DNA of 64,000 nt from Heterostelium album PN500 (GCF_000004825.1 NW_008805073.1:1178001-1242000); one strand, 5' to 3'; numbered from the stretch's first letter, positions 9,461 through 21,712 are shown. The notes: generated from the letters alone by a model not told the origin. Numbers and translations are program-made.

Positions 9461-9860
9461 TTGGGATATTCAATACGATATGTCGACCACACAACAGTTC
9501 TTTATGTTGTATATCGTTTCTTAAATATAATACACCATTTCTAATCCTTATCTTTGAATTCTTCTCAACCGGTCTAATAAATGCATTCTTATCCTCATCA
9601 GGGCAAGTATCTTCAACATAGCCTGAAAACTCTGCTTCCCATAACGAGTCAGTTGAGGAACCACCTTTTTCATTAAGAAGAACTGTCTTGAAATAGAAAA
9701 TTTGATTATTCATCATATCAACTATATCTTGATGTCCTTCAAAGACCACTCTCCAGCATGATTCCATACAAGTTGGTTTAAAACAAGTTTCTTGGCGATC
9801 AGAAATAAACTCAGCAAGATCCACAAATGAGTAACAAATAAATATTCTTAAATTTCTCAT
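9249..9860 (-). CDS. Unrecognised protein, 3' end apparently altered by an inverted repeat
   Basis: The minus-strand frame runs 203 codons from ATG 9860. Residues 1-145 have ordinary composition with several Cys and Trp ('ESCWRVVFEGHQDIVDMM', 'LWEAEFSGYVEDTCPDED', 'KIRIRNGVLYLRNDIQHKEL') and look genuinely coded. After 'KDIIQFQKQW' the frame enters A/T-rich DNA encoding a Phe/Tyr-rich tail and stops inside the left arm of the inverted repeat. The last ~50 residues may therefore not be ancestral, or an intron may remove them. I recognise no family. Residues 75-130 could be a beta-rich domain. The N-terminus 'MRNLRIFICYSFVDLAEF' is hydrophobic but not a clear signal peptide. The gene may be a fragment. 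Confidence 0.5.
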   Translation of the reverse strand: MRNLRIFICYSFVDLAEFISDRQETCFKPTCMESCWRVVFEGHQDIVDMMNNQIFYFKTVLLNEKGGSSTDSLWEAEFSGYVEDTCPDEDKNAFIRPVEKNSKIRIRNGVLYLRNDIQHKELLCGRHIVLNIPKDIIQFQKQWGGNQQCILPYFFVLTAFSIVGRIKYNYQPFLFFFCLNNCFTYQKTVSYNFSPPPIVSEIV

Positions 9861-9993
9861 CTGATAACAATTGTGAAAAACAAACTAATTCTTACTTTTA
9901 TTTTTATCATATTTTCTTATAAATATGATATTGCAATGCTAATGATCTAATAAAGTATATTCATTCTGTCTTTTTTTATGTTGATGATATTCG

Positions 9994-10668
9994 TTATTTT
10001 GGTTTACAATCAATTGCTAAACGACCTCTATTATCTTTGATTTCAGTTGAACAACCATTCTTTATCAATAGATCTATGATATCTTTATGATTTTGTGAAT
10101 ATGCTTTGTGTAGTGCTGTCATTCCATCTGAATCTCTTTCATCAAGCATTGTACGATTACTACTTCTTTCAATTAATAGTTTACAACTCTATAGTAGTAG
10201 ATGTAATGTATCAAATTGTTAGTTTCATAAACAAACGCGATATCCGTTTAAACCAAATGAATATTGAAAGTTCAAAACGAAATAAAACAACATTACCGTT
10301 AAACTACCACAATAAGCAGCTCTTTGTAGTGGTGTAGCATGGCCACTCTCTGTGTAGACCAAAGGCAAAGCACCATGCTCCAATAGTAACAAAGTTGCTT
10401 TGGCATCGTGATGTCTCACTGCATAGTGAAGTGGATAGTATCCAGAGGTGTCTGCAGTGTTGGCGAGTGCCGGATTCGCACGTAGTTGCGATGACAGCTT
10501 CTCAATGTTGTTGTTCACTACGGATCCCCAAACGCCACGCTCAAAAGAGAGTTCATCTAAAGTCTGTGAAGTTCCAGAGCTATCGGAATGATTACAAATG
10601 TGACCATCATCTTCATTGTGTCCATCATGATCATGATGGCTATGATTATGACTACATCTATGTGACAT
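9994..10668 (-). CDS. ANKRD39-like ankyrin-repeat protein
   Basis: Exon 1 is 10668-10297 (124 codons) and exon 2 is 10188-9994 (64 codons plus stop), joined in phase over a GTAATG...TAG intron; the product is 188 aa. I start at ATG 10668 because the codons just upstream contain no other ATG. A His-rich N-terminus ('MSHRCSHNHSHHDHDGH') could bind metal. 'SFERGVWGSVVNNNIEKL' is followed by ankyrin repeats, for example 'DTSGYYPLHYAVRHHDAKAT', 'ATPLQRAAYCGSL' and 'DGMTALHKAYSQNHKDIIDL'. The ending '...DNRGRLAID' and the total size match animal ANKRD39 (about 183 aa). Its molecular role is poorly known. The gene shares an upstream region with the kinase gene at 11329. Confidence 0.85.
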
Positions 10669-11328
10669 ACCTATCAAATCAAATCAAAATTGATCGATAA
10701 TTAACTAATTTTGATATAAAAAATAAAATTGATGTATTTTTTTTTTATTTCTATTTTTTTTTTACTTTTTTTTTTTTTGATCAAAATAAAAAAATAAAAA
10801 TCCAATATCACAAACAATCTTTGTCCAAAACCAAAAAGAATCAAATCTTTTGAAAAAAAAAAAAAAAGTTTTTTAGTTTTAACTTTTATGATAATCGACA
10901 CCATTGTTTTTGTGTTTTATTTACCCCTAATGTTTTGTTTCTTTTATAACTGATAAAATCAATAGTAGTGGTTTTTATTAAACATCAATCAATCAATCAA
11001 TCATTCAGTAAATCAAAAAAAACATATAAACAATTATAATTGTTTGCATCAAAAAGAGAAAGAACTTTGAAAATTAGTTATTAATAAACTGATCAGAAAT
11101 CATTCAAATCATTCGCGCAAACACACAACCAATTAAAATCATTAATTAAATGTTGTTTAATTATTTAGAAATTAATAATAGTTAGATATTATATAGTTTA
11201 TATATTATATTTTATATATATAAACAAAAAAAAAAAAGAAAAGAAAAAAAATAAACAAAATTGTAATAATAGAAAAGTAAAAAAAATAATAAACTTATAA
11301 TCATTCATATATAATATATTAAAAGAAA
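10669..11328. promoter_or_regulatory. Divergent promoter region between ANKRD39-like and MEKK-alpha-like genes
   Basis: 660 bp of A/T-rich DNA with long T runs (10737-10780) and A runs (10853-10867, 11226-11256). A short (ATCA)n tract lies at 10985-11005. No recognisable operator or RNA gene. Confidence 0.45.
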
Positions 11329-14300
11329 ATGGCAGAACAAACGGTAAGTTAAAAGATTTATCAAAAGACGAAAAAATATATATTTTTATTTTTTTTGTCA
11401 CTCAATCATGTGGCTTGAATCAAACTTACTGATCATATCATTTCATTTATGAAAAATTAGGTACGAATAAAATGTATATTGGGTGGTGATATTAGAATTA
11501 TTAGAGTTAGTGTCAATGTGGAATATGAAGCGTTGTTGATGCAGTTGGAATCAGAGTTTGGACAATCAGTACAGGTCTATCAGTATGAAGATTACGAAGG
11601 TGATTTGATAACGGTACGTGGCAAGTCCGATCTGATGGAGGCAATCTATATATGTATTGAGTTGAAGAACAAACCGATTTCATTGCGATTCTTCTTGAAA
11701 CCTACGAACGCCGCTTCCATCCGTGATCCACCATCGCCACCACAAATTGCCAACAGCAGCAGTAACAGTATCAACAACAGCAATGGAAGTATCAACAGCA
11801 GTAGTAACAGTATCAATAACAGCAATAATAACAGCAGCAATATAAATGGATTTCATTCATTACTTTCGAATATGTCAATTTCAACTTCACCAACTTCCAC
11901 CACCACCACCACATCAATATCACCTACCAATTCCTTTTTAGTAAATAATAATATAAATAATAGTAATAGTAATTTAAATAACAGTAACAATAGTAATATA
12001 ACACCAACTTCATCATCATCTTCACTTCCCATCCCAAGAAAGAGTTCAAATGCACCACCATTGAGAACACCTCCACCTTCACCTCCAGGTTCACCATTTA
12101 TGTTTACATCAATGAGTAATGGAAATGGTTCAAATCCAAATTCAAATAATAACTCATTAAATAATAATAATAATAGTAATAGTAGTAATAATAATAATCG
12201 TGAAACTACACCACCATTAAGAACACCACCAGGATCACCTAAATATCCACCACCTCTTAGAACACCACCACCATCACCACCTTCATCACCACCCAACAAT
12301 TCCTATCACATGTTAAGAAGACCAAGTATTGTAGGTGACAGTTTCATAGAGGATGGAGATAACGATCCAGATCATCCATTAGATTTTATTTCCAATCATT
12401 TTATGAGTCAATCTTATAGTAATGGTAGTGGTGGAAGTGGAAATGGAAGTAATAATAATAGTAATAATAGTAGTTTAAATAATAATCAAAATCAATTTTC
12501 AATATATAGTAATAATAATAATAATAGTAATAATAGTAATAATAGTAGTAATCATAATAATAATCATAATAATCATAATAATATAATAAATCCATTTAGA
12601 AAAGATAGTTTCGGTACAAAAAATTTACCAAGACCAACATCACCATTGGTAATGCAACATAATGGTAGTGGAGGAGGTTCCAACAACAATGGAAATGGTA
12701 GTAATAATAATAGTAATAATAATAATAATAGTCCAAATAGAGGTAGTACAGATCTATCAAAGTTTAATAATTTCCCAACACTGATTATCAATGAACACGA
12801 AGAACTCATCAATCTACAACCTATAAGATGGCAAAAAGGTCAACTACTTGGTAGAGGTGGATATGGTGCTGTCTATCTTGGTTTGAACACTGACAACGGT
12901 GAATTGGTTGCCGTAAAACAATTGGAATTAATGGACGCGATGGATTCAAAATATAAATCTGTAAGTTGTTAAAATTATTTCGATAACTTTATAAAGTTTA
13001 CTAATTTTTTTTTAATATTATTTTATTTTTAGATGTTATTATCATTTAGTAAAGATATTGAAGTATTGAAATTATTGAAACATGAGAATATTGTTAGATA
13101 TTTAGGTACTTGTTTGGATAGTACACATTTGAATGTATTTTTAGAGTATGTTCCAGGTGGATCGATCAGTGGACTGCTCAGCAAGTTTGGATCGTTCTCA
13201 GAGAATGTTATCAAGGTCTATACGAAGCAGATCTTGATGGGATTGCACTATCTTCACAAAAACAATATTATTCATCGTGATATCAAGGGTGCCAATATCC
13301 TGATCGATACAAAAGGCACTGTTAAACTCTCGGATTTCGGATGTTCAAAGATCTTCTCTGGCCTCGTCAGTCAATTCAAATCGATGCACGGAACACCCTA
13401 TTGGATGGCACCGGAAGTCATCAAACAGACTGGACACGGTCGTTCTTCCGATATCTGGAGTCTTGGCTGTGTCATCATAGAGATGGCCACTGCACAACCG
13501 CCATGGTCCAACATCACAGAGTTGGCCGCCGTCATGTACCACATCGCATCGACCAACCAGATGCCACTAATGCCAAGCAACCTCTCGCCCGAAGCAATCG
13601 ACTTTATATCACTCTGTTTCAAACGTGATCCAAAAGAGCGTCCCGACGCATCGACTCTCCTAAAGCATCCATTCCTTATAGATTCAGAAGTACTACATCC
13701 TTCTTCACAGTATGTAAATTATAGATAAACAAAATAACAAATCTTTTACATATAAAAATATACACGAGTATATTTATTTCTAAAGAAATAGAATATTTTA
13801 CTAACCTTTATTGGTTATTTCAATAATAAATTAAATCCATATATCCAAAACAAAAAAAAAAAAAGTGAATTATCAATTCTTATGCCATCAGCACCAAGAT
13901 ATAGATTCTCATCACATATAAATACTCCTACGACTACGATATCCTCTCTACCAAGAGCATTAATGATTCACATTTTTACATTTATACCTCCAACTTCAAA
14001 TGGAAACTTGCTATCTGTTTGCAAACTATGGAAGAACATCGTTGACGACGACGAACTCTGGATTAAATATTGTTTTAACAGAGGTATTAATAAGATTTCA
14101 AAAGATTTAACTTGGAAATCAAATTATATCCATATTAAAAAGTAAGTTTAAATTAATTTGTTAGTAATTAAAAGTTAATTAACATAAACTTATTATTATT
14201 ATTAATAGTAAACAAAAACAATGGTTTGAATCAAAATTGATTCAAAATACATTGAAAGGACACTCAAAGAGTGTTTATTGTGTCCGATTAGTAAGTGACA

Positions 14301-15316
14301 CTGTGTTGGTGAGTGGTGGTGACGATAAGAAACTCAAGGTATGGGATACGAAAAAATCAAAGCCATTTTCACTCAAAGGACATAGTGGTGCTGTCAAAGC
14401 AGTAGATTTTCAAGGTAATGATTTGCAGAGAATCATCACAGGTTCGAGTGATTTCACAGCGAAAATTTGGAATACCAAAACAAAGAAAGCAATTCGTACC
14501 TATACCGGACATAAAGATGCTGTTACCTCTATCAACTATCTCGGAGATGTCGAGGGTAAAATACTCAGTAGCTCGCTGGACTCCACCCTTCAAATTTGGG
14601 ATGCCGAAACGGGATCGACACTCTCCACCATGTCCGGTCACACCAAAGGCATCTATTGTGTGAGATACGATCGTGAACACAGTTCAAACACAGTGGTGAG
14701 TGTATCTGCCGATTGGACAGCACGTGTCTTTGACACCAGAACATCGCAATGCGTTCGAACTTTCCAAGGACATGAAGACGATGTCACATGTGTCAGCGTG
14801 GTGGGCGGTGAAGCAGTGAGTGGATCTGGCGATGGCACCATCCGTCTCTGGGATATCGGTAGTGGTAAAACAATCTCTACATTCGTGCCACAGGAGATTC
14901 AACAGAAACTCTGGGTATGGTGTGTGCAATACGATCGATACAAAATAGTTTCCTCTGGTAAGGGCGGTGTAATTCGTGTGTGGGATCCATACAACACTGA
15001 ACAATGCAGAACGTTTGGTGGACATCACGAAACTATATTCTCACTACATTTCCGTGATAACAAGTTGGTGACATCCTCCAAAGACAAGTTGGTAAAGATT
15101 TGGACATTGGAAGATCAATCCAATTCATCGTCACCAATGTCATCGTCCAATGGAATAACGCATTCCAATTCTTTGTCATCCTCTGGATTGATACAAGCTC
15201 CACCACCTTCGCCACCATCTCAACATAGCAACTCTCATCATCACAGCAGCAGTCCATTTTCAATACTCTCTCGAACATCATCTTCATCAAAGTTGACAAA
15301 CGAAAAATCAAACTAA
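11329..15316 (+). CDS. mkkA: MEKK-alpha-type MAPKKK: PB1, kinase, F-box and WD40 repeats
   Basis: Five exons join in phase: 11329-11343, 11461-12960, 13033-13709, 13866-14141 and 14209-15316 (1,191 aa). Domains in order: PB1 (~6-80, 'VRIKCILGGDIRIIRVSV'); a long Asn/Ser/Pro-rich linker with repeated 'PPLRTPPPSPP'; Ser/Thr kinase (~463-723) with 'LGRGGYGAVYLG', 'VAVKQL', 'HRDIKGAN', 'DFG' and 'GTPYWMAPE'; F-box (~745-790, 'LPRALMIHIFTFIPP'); six to seven WD40 repeats (~840-1110); and a Ser-rich tail. D. discoideum MEKK-alpha has the same kinase, F-box, WD40 order and controls cell-type patterning through ubiquitin-dependent turnover; the F-box/WD40 part suggests SCF coupling. The exon 3-4 junction (GTATGT at 13710, AG at 13865) is what unites the kinase with the F-box half. 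The orthology is inferred from architecture. Confidence 0.92.
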
Positions 15317-18300
15317 AATTTTAAATTGTAACTTGGTTATAATAATAATCAAAATGACACTACTACTGTAACACCAAAAATATAATATATAAATATAATA
15401 TTATTTAATTATAATAAATTATATAACAACAACAACAACTTACCCATTATTATTTTAATTATTATAAAATTAATAATTTATAACAAAGTTTGTAAACTAA
15501 AGTTACTTTACAAAATTAATTTATAATCTCTTTATTTTCAAATTCATCACATCATAACACAATTTGATAGAGATTAGATACAATTCTTGTTACTCCAAAA
15601 ACTATCGCGAATTCACAATGAACAGATATACTTTTTGTCTATCTGTTATTTTAACAAGTAAATTTAAATTATAAAAAATCTATCCAATCCTTTTTTGTTT
15701 GTATATTTTAAAAATCAAAGAACTTGACAACTGCAGATGTTATTACAATTTAAAATTAAAATGGATCAATATTAAAATATTTTTTTTAAAGATATTGTAT
15801 TTTAAATCCATTTTGTATTAAGTTGTAAAGTGAGATTAAAGACAGTTTTAATTTCAATCAATCAAATAAAAAAAAGTAACATCTCGGTATATAAAGAGAG
15901 TCATACACGCTCAATTAATTTAACCTCTTTTTTAACAATGTTCTCATTTTTTTAGAATAAAAAAATTTATTGATCAATTGAATTTGAATCAAAAGATTGT
16001 TGTTGTTATTGTTGTTGTTATTTTAGGTTAAATTTGTTTTATCTTTATCTTTTCATACAAAACGGAAAAGAAGTACGAAAAATGAAAATAAATTTTAAGT
16101 TGTATCAATCATAAAACTACCTCTTATAAAATCAAAAAAATTAAATCGAAAAAATTGTTAGCAGATATGTGAATGAAAAAAGAAATCCATCATAAAGGTT
16201 TAATTTTATCTCTCAACCAAGATCATATAAATCAAATTTAAACCACTACCACAATTACAGATTGAAACACACACATCACTTCAAACTCATAACATTTTGA
16301 AAGGACATGTAACAACTCACACTAAAACACAACACAAAACAAAACCAATAACATAACACACCAAAAAATCTTAATAAAATATTAATAATATTTATTTATT
16401 ATTCAAATGATATATATTTATATTCAATATCACACTTAATTTATATTAGTACATAGTAGCAGGAATGGATTAACAGCTCATCTCTCTGTACAAACAACAA
16501 AAAAGAACAAGCAAACAAATCATCACTACCACAATTACAATCAATATCATGTATCATCAGTATATTTATAAATTAATTATTTATAAACTTTAATATGTAG
16601 AATCATATGTCTATTGGTAGATTCACAAAGTAAAAGAAGAATGATGGTTTGTATCTTTAAGGAGGATGATGATAATGTTATTGTTTTTGATTTTTGTGAT
16701 TGTTGATTGATAACGTCAGGATAGATGTGACCTAGAACTAAAAAATGAGTAAATGACGATGTGTGTTTTGTGTTGTATGTGGTGTGTGTGTGTGAATATA
16801 CTGTGTGATTGACAAACCTGACATAATGATATTAAAAGAGATATCTGATAATATTATATCATTACAATATTAGTATTCCAACCTAATATATTATACATGT
16901 ATATTCAATCACTATGTAGTGGTACCTAAATTAATTATGTAAATTTATGTGATATCTTACAATCTTACTATAGAATACGGCGGCAGTTTTTTTATATGTA
17001 CTTGAACGTTTAGTTACTCAAGAGCCGTACGTTGGTTAAAAAAACAATATTGTTATTATTGTTATTGTTGTTTGTCAATTGAATGACAAAGGGAGAGATT
17101 TGATGGAATTTTATTTAAATTATTTTATTCTGTATAAATTTGTGAGACTAACCAAAGTGTCATCAATGTCTTTGTAAATTTGGAACAGCTTGTTAAGCGG
17201 TATTGAATTAATTCCTAAAGTTGTTTTATCTATCGATTGTTCTTTGGACATACCACCCCTCCTTACCCCTCTCACACTACTCACTCTCTCTGGTTTAAAT
17301 TTAAACATCATTATAATGATATCATTTTGGTATTATTGTTTTCATAAAATAATAATAATAAATAGTAGTAGGGTATGTACTTTTTTTAATTAGTAATAGC
17401 AATTGTAATGCTTTTAATATTAATTATTATGTCCAAAATAAATGTGTGTAAGAGTTGTTTGGTTGGTGGTGTTAGATGTTGGTGTTAAGGATATGTGGAA
17501 TATGACGAATATGGGGTCACCTATATGATATTGGCACAATCTACCCATTCTATCAGTAAAACAATTTTAAAGAGCCAAAAAGGATTGAATTAATTTCCAA
17601 TCCTCCATTCTCCAATAACATATCTCATCTATCTTTTCTCAAACTCTATATCTCACTAAATTAAAGGGATCCCCCCAATTATAGTAACTTTTATATCATC
17701 AGAAATAACCAAGCAAAAACTATCTTTTCTACTCTTATTTATATCTATTTCAAACATATCATTTTGTTTTACTCTTTCATTTTCAAAAGAAACCTATAGA
17801 GAATTCCAAACAATATTTATTTATTTCAAACTAAATCATATATTTTATAAAAACAATAATTTCGATCGCTTTTGTGTTTGTTGTTATTGTTGTTGGCTCA
17901 AGTTTCATTTTTACTTTGTGTGCACAGAAAATTGTGTCAATAATAAATAAATCGAACCACACTTATTTCCAGTCCATCAAATACATTTATATAATAACTT
18001 GATCACTTTCATCATCATCATCAAAACAGCTCACCATTAGCATCAGCATCAGCATAGATAGTTGCGCTACTACTTGTAGCAATACTCTGATTTCATAGAA
18101 TCAACACACACTCACTAACACTCACAAGACATCTCAAAAGATACTATTCCCCATTCATTATACTAAACACTGTAAACAGCATCATCATTTAAAGATACAT
18201 ACCACAAACACCACCATCACCACAATTCTATATTTATTGTTGTTGCTGTCAATCAAAATTTATTTGTATTTTTAATTAAAATTTTTAATTTAAATTATTA

Positions 18301-18599
18301 TACAAATTTCTGGATCATACCTATACCAATATAAATACAAATATTTTATTAATTGTAGAATAGGTTTTCAATCCATTTTATTAAACTACCTCTTTTAGTT
18401 TATTGTTTTTATATTTCCTGCTTTACAAATTTGTTTTTTTGTTTTTTTTTCTTTTTTGTTTAATGTTGTATTCTAAATAACTAATTTTAATACCAATTAT
18501 CAATAATAATAAATAATAAAATAATAAATAATAAATAATTAAATATTAAACTAAAATAAAAAAAAAGGTTTTTTTTTTTTTACCATTGAATATAAAAAA
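15317..18599. other. Long mostly non-coding region upstream of the MFS gene
   Basis: 3.3 kb of A/T-rich DNA between two plus-strand genes. It contains a GT-rich stretch (16755-16795), CA-, CAT- and CAA-rich tracts (for example 18000-18060 and 18170-18235) and T runs before ATG 18600. One small minus-strand reading frame is listed separately. A GC-richer island at 16975-17035 has no feature I can identify. No tRNA A/B boxes were seen. Confidence 0.5.
17120..17311 (-). CDS. Small candidate ORF, 63 aa
   Basis: An ATG at 17311 opens 63 codons on the minus strand, including 'MSKEQSIDKTTLGINSIPL' and 'NKLFQIYKDIDDTLVSLTNL'. Composition is protein-like and better than the A/T-rich surroundings, and an AATAAA follows within 20 bp of the stop. 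The segment around residues 10-20 (Arg/Gly/Ser-rich, containing GTGAGT) could instead be the start of an intron. No family is recognised. Confidence 0.3.
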   Translation of the reverse strand: MMFKFKPERVSSVRGVRRGGMSKEQSIDKTTLGINSIPLNKLFQIYKDIDDTLVSLTNLYRIK

Positions 18600-20924
18600 A
18601 TGGGTATAAAAGAAGAAAATAATAATAAAAATAGATTATTTGTGGAAATAGCAACTGAAAATCATCTCAGAGAATCGATAACTCAAGATGATTTCACTTT
18701 TACCAGTTGTGATAAAGATTTGAAATCACCACCACAATTTTCCGAAAATATTGTAATAAATACACCAACACCACCTGGTGCTGCAGAACATCCAATATAT
18801 TTAAGTGATAGTAGCAGTGACAGTAGTAATAGTTTATTTTCCTCTGGTTCCTCATTAGAAGACGAACTCGAAGAAATTGATCTCACACATAATAAATCAC
18901 TTCCAAGTCGATTCATTGGAATAAAATCAAATTCATACCACCAAACACCTGTAACATTAGCAAACCTATCGAACTCCACCAACTCGGAACAACTGCCGCC
19001 AGCACAAATTAAATCATCAAAATCAATACTGGAAGAACAATTGAAAAAATCAATAGAAGTAATTGTTGACCACCTGGAAAATGATGGTAGCGTAGGAGAA
19101 TCGTCGATGGAAGAGACATCCAATGTTGACTCGTCACCTTCGCCCTCTAGGAAATCTACATCGTTTATGGAATCAACCGAACTCTCACAAAAAAGTATTT
19201 TAATTATTTTCTCTGGTCTGATGATGTCGCTGTTTCTCTCGTCGCTCGATATGACCATTGTCGCCACTGCACTGCCTGCCATTGCCGAGGACTTGGGTAG
19301 TATGGATCAAATGTCTTGGGTGATTACCATCTACTTGCTGACGTCGACAGCCATCAGTCCACTGTTTGGTAAATTCAGTGACATCTTTGGAAAAAAACTT
19401 ACACTGCTCTTCTCGCTGGTAACATTTCTCATTGGCTCTCTACTGTGTGCCGTATCCACTTCTATGACAATGTTGATTATTGTGCGTGCTATCCAAGGAA
19501 TTGGTGGTGGTGGATTGATGGCTGCCGTCATGATTGTCATGGCTGAGATCGTTCCCCTTAGACAACGTGGTAAATATCAAGGTTTGATTGGTGGTGTCTA
19601 TGCATTGTCTAGCGTCATCGGTCCATTGGTTGGAGGTTCATTCACCGACAATGTAAATTGGCGTTGGGCATTCTGGATCAATATCCCCATTGGTGTTATT
19701 GCATTGGTTGTTGTTTTCTTTGCACTCAAGCTGCAACAAGAAGTCATTCCATTTAGAAAGGGAATCAAGCGTGTCGATTTCATTGGAACTCTTACCTCTG
19801 TAACATGTATCATTGGCTTCCTGTTGGCTCTGAGTTGGGGTGGACAAGTCTACAGTTGGACATCGCCCATTATGATCGGTCTTTTCGTGGGAACCGCTGT
19901 TTTCCTTGGTGTATTCATCCTGAACGAAGCTAAATTCACAAACGATCCAATCATTCCTCTTGAGCTATTTACCAACAGAAACTACGTTCTCTCGATCCTA
20001 ACATCATTCTTTTTGGGATTCATCATGTTTGGTGTGATCTACTACATTCCACTATATTTCCAAATCGTGATTGGCAAGAGTGCAACTGTTTCCGGTTTGC
20101 AACTACTCCCAACTATGCTCGGTATCGTAGCAATGGGTGCAGTCTCTGGCTATCTCATCACCTCGTTCGGTCATTACAAGACCTACCCAGTGATTGGAAC
20201 ACTCTTCTTTACCGTGGGAACATTCCTACTTTCCTACTGGACACCGGAGTCCACTCAAGCCGAATACATTGGCTACCAAATCTTCATTGGATTCGGTATT
20301 GGTCTAACAATGCAAGTGTTGACTATGATAGTCCAAAACTCTGTGGAATACAAGTACATTGCAATCGCTACTGCAACCATCAGTTTCTTCAGAACCATCG
20401 GTGGAGTTGTCAGTGTCTCGTTGTTCAGCACCATCTTGAACTCACAGTTCCGTTCGAACATCAATCATCTCAATCTTCCATTCAGTATCGACACCAACTC
20501 TTTCGATGTGCAATTCGTTCATTCCATTGAAGATCCCGTAGTGAAAGCAGAGATTCTCAATGCCTACTCGAAATCACTGTCCATGGTATTCTTGGTGGCA
20601 ACACCATTCGCAGCGATGGGATGTCTCCTAACGTTCTTCATCAAGGCACACAAACTCAGAACAACATTGCATCGTCCAGACGATTCCAACAACACCTCAA
20701 CAGACTCTGACTCGACAATCAACTCTACCAATTCAATTACACAACAAAACCAAACTGAAGGTGAACCAGATTTGAAAATAGAAATAATCAACAAAACTGT
20801 AGAACAACCAACAATAACCAATCAAGATATATCAATAGATATTCCAATACCAACTGTTTCAACAACAAATAAAATAACCGATCCACAAGAAATAATACAA
20901 CCAAAGGAAGATACAATTTCCTAA
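18600..20924 (+). CDS. MFS multidrug-type transporter, DHA2 (14-TM) family
   Basis: A single exon of 774 codons. A ~195-residue Ser/Asp/Glu-rich cytosolic N-terminus precedes the membrane domain, which starts 'ILIIFSGLMMSLFLSSLD' and shows the family signature 'LDMTIVATALPAI'. Loop 2-3 carries the MFS motif 'GKFSDIFGKK'. Motif C-like 'GGVYALSSVIGPLVGGSF' and then 'NWRWAFWINIPIG' are typical of EmrB/QacA-type proton antiporters. About 14 hydrophobic segments follow, to residue ~685, then a Thr/Asn-rich tail with Ile/Pro-rich clusters. The family exports drugs, toxins or amino acids in exchange for protons; the substrate cannot be told. Codon use in the membrane part is GC-richer than the tails. 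Upstream lies a long non-coding region, which may mean complex developmental control. Confidence 0.93.
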   Translation: MGIKEENNNKNRLFVEIATENHLRESITQDDFTFTSCDKDLKSPPQFSENIVINTPTPPGAAEHPIYLSDSSSDSSNSLFSSGSSLEDELEEIDLTHNKSLPSRFIGIKSNSYHQTPVTLANLSNSTNSEQLPPAQIKSSKSILEEQLKKSIEVIVDHLENDGSVGESSMEETSNVDSSPSPSRKSTSFMESTELSQKSILIIFSGLMMSLFLSSLDMTIVATALPAIAEDLGSMDQMSWVITIYLLTSTAISPLFGKFSDIFGKKLTLLFSLVTFLIGSLLCAVSTSMTMLIIVRAIQGIGGGGLMAAVMIVMAEIVPLRQRGKYQGLIGGVYALSSVIGPLVGGSFTDNVNWRWAFWINIPIGVIALVVVFFALKLQQEVIPFRKGIKRVDFIGTLTSVTCIIGFLLALSWGGQVYSWTSPIMIGLFVGTAVFLGVFILNEAKFTNDPIIPLELFTNRNYVLSILTSFFLGFIMFGVIYYIPLYFQIVIGKSATVSGLQLLPTMLGIVAMGAVSGYLITSFGHYKTYPVIGTLFFTVGTFLLSYWTPESTQAEYIGYQIFIGFGIGLTMQVLTMIVQNSVEYKYIAIATATISFFRTIGGVVSVSLFSTILNSQFRSNINHLNLPFSIDTNSFDVQFVHSIEDPVVKAEILNAYSKSLSMVFLVATPFAAMGCLLTFFIKAHKLRTTLHRPDDSNNTSTDSDSTINSTNSITQQNQTEGEPDLKIEIINKTVEQPTITNQDISIDIPIPTVSTTNKITDPQEIIQPKEDTIS

Positions 20925-21712
20925 ACCGACGATAACAACTCTCAAAAATTAATATCAAACTTTAAACTATAGTTAATATATACTATTATTATTGTATTTT
21001 TAATTATTATTATAATAAATAATCTTTAAAAATATATATACAAAACATGTATTATAACAATTAAACGACAACTCTTTCTATTTTTAGTAATTTTTAAAAA
21101 GAAAAAAAAAAACTTGTTCGACAAGGGCCGAAACAATGTGATTTATGAGATGGGTAGTGGCATAATCGGAATTAAATTTCATCAAGAAATTTTGAAATTG
21201 AATGAATTTATGCCGATTGATAAAAAAAAAAAAAAAAACAATTATAATACACTATGTTGAAACTTATAAATAATTGTTTATAACAACTGAACTATTTTTT
21301 ATTTATTACAAAAAATAAAATCTTTCTTAACTAATAATTAATTGAAATGGGAATTAAAGATAAACCAAAAAAAAAAATAAAAGATAAATCTGCGAACCAA
21401 AATTAATCATTAAGTGGCAAAAAATTTTTTACACAATTTTTTTGATTAATGAATTTTTTCATTTTTTTTTTTAAAATTATGTTTAAGTGTGGTGAACAAC
21501 TTCAACCACTAAAAGAAATGGGTGTGTTAAAAAGAAAAAATATCATTAAATTATTATTTTTTTTTTGTTTAATTTATTTTGTTTAAAAAGTGTGTGGGGA
21601 ACATTTCATTGTGTTTATTTTGTTTAATTAAATAATAACTATCTATTTCTTATCTTAATAAATAAATATTCTTTTTTTTTTTTTTAATTAAATAAATATA
21701 AATATTAAAATA
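20925..21712. promoter_or_regulatory. Upstream region of enolase, with a possible stem-loop
   Basis: A/T-rich with T tracts close to the enolase start (21671-21685). At about 21165-21222 an imperfect inverted repeat can fold: ATCGG, AATT and ATTTCA on the left pair with TGAAAT, AATT and CCGAT on the right, preceded by a GC-richer 'CGACAAGGGCCGAAAC'. It could be a transcript 3' end or a small RNA. A 'GTGTGGTGAAC ... AACCACT' dyad lies at about 21486-21510. Confidence 0.35.

Noticed and set aside
12401-12595. Minus-strand Tyr-rich ORF
   Set aside because: It is the complement of the Asn-coding repeats of the kinase linker, not a gene.
13882-15316. A separate F-box/WD40 gene starting at ATG 13882
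   Set aside because: The in-phase intron to the kinase exon and the known MEKK-alpha domain order make a single gene more likely.
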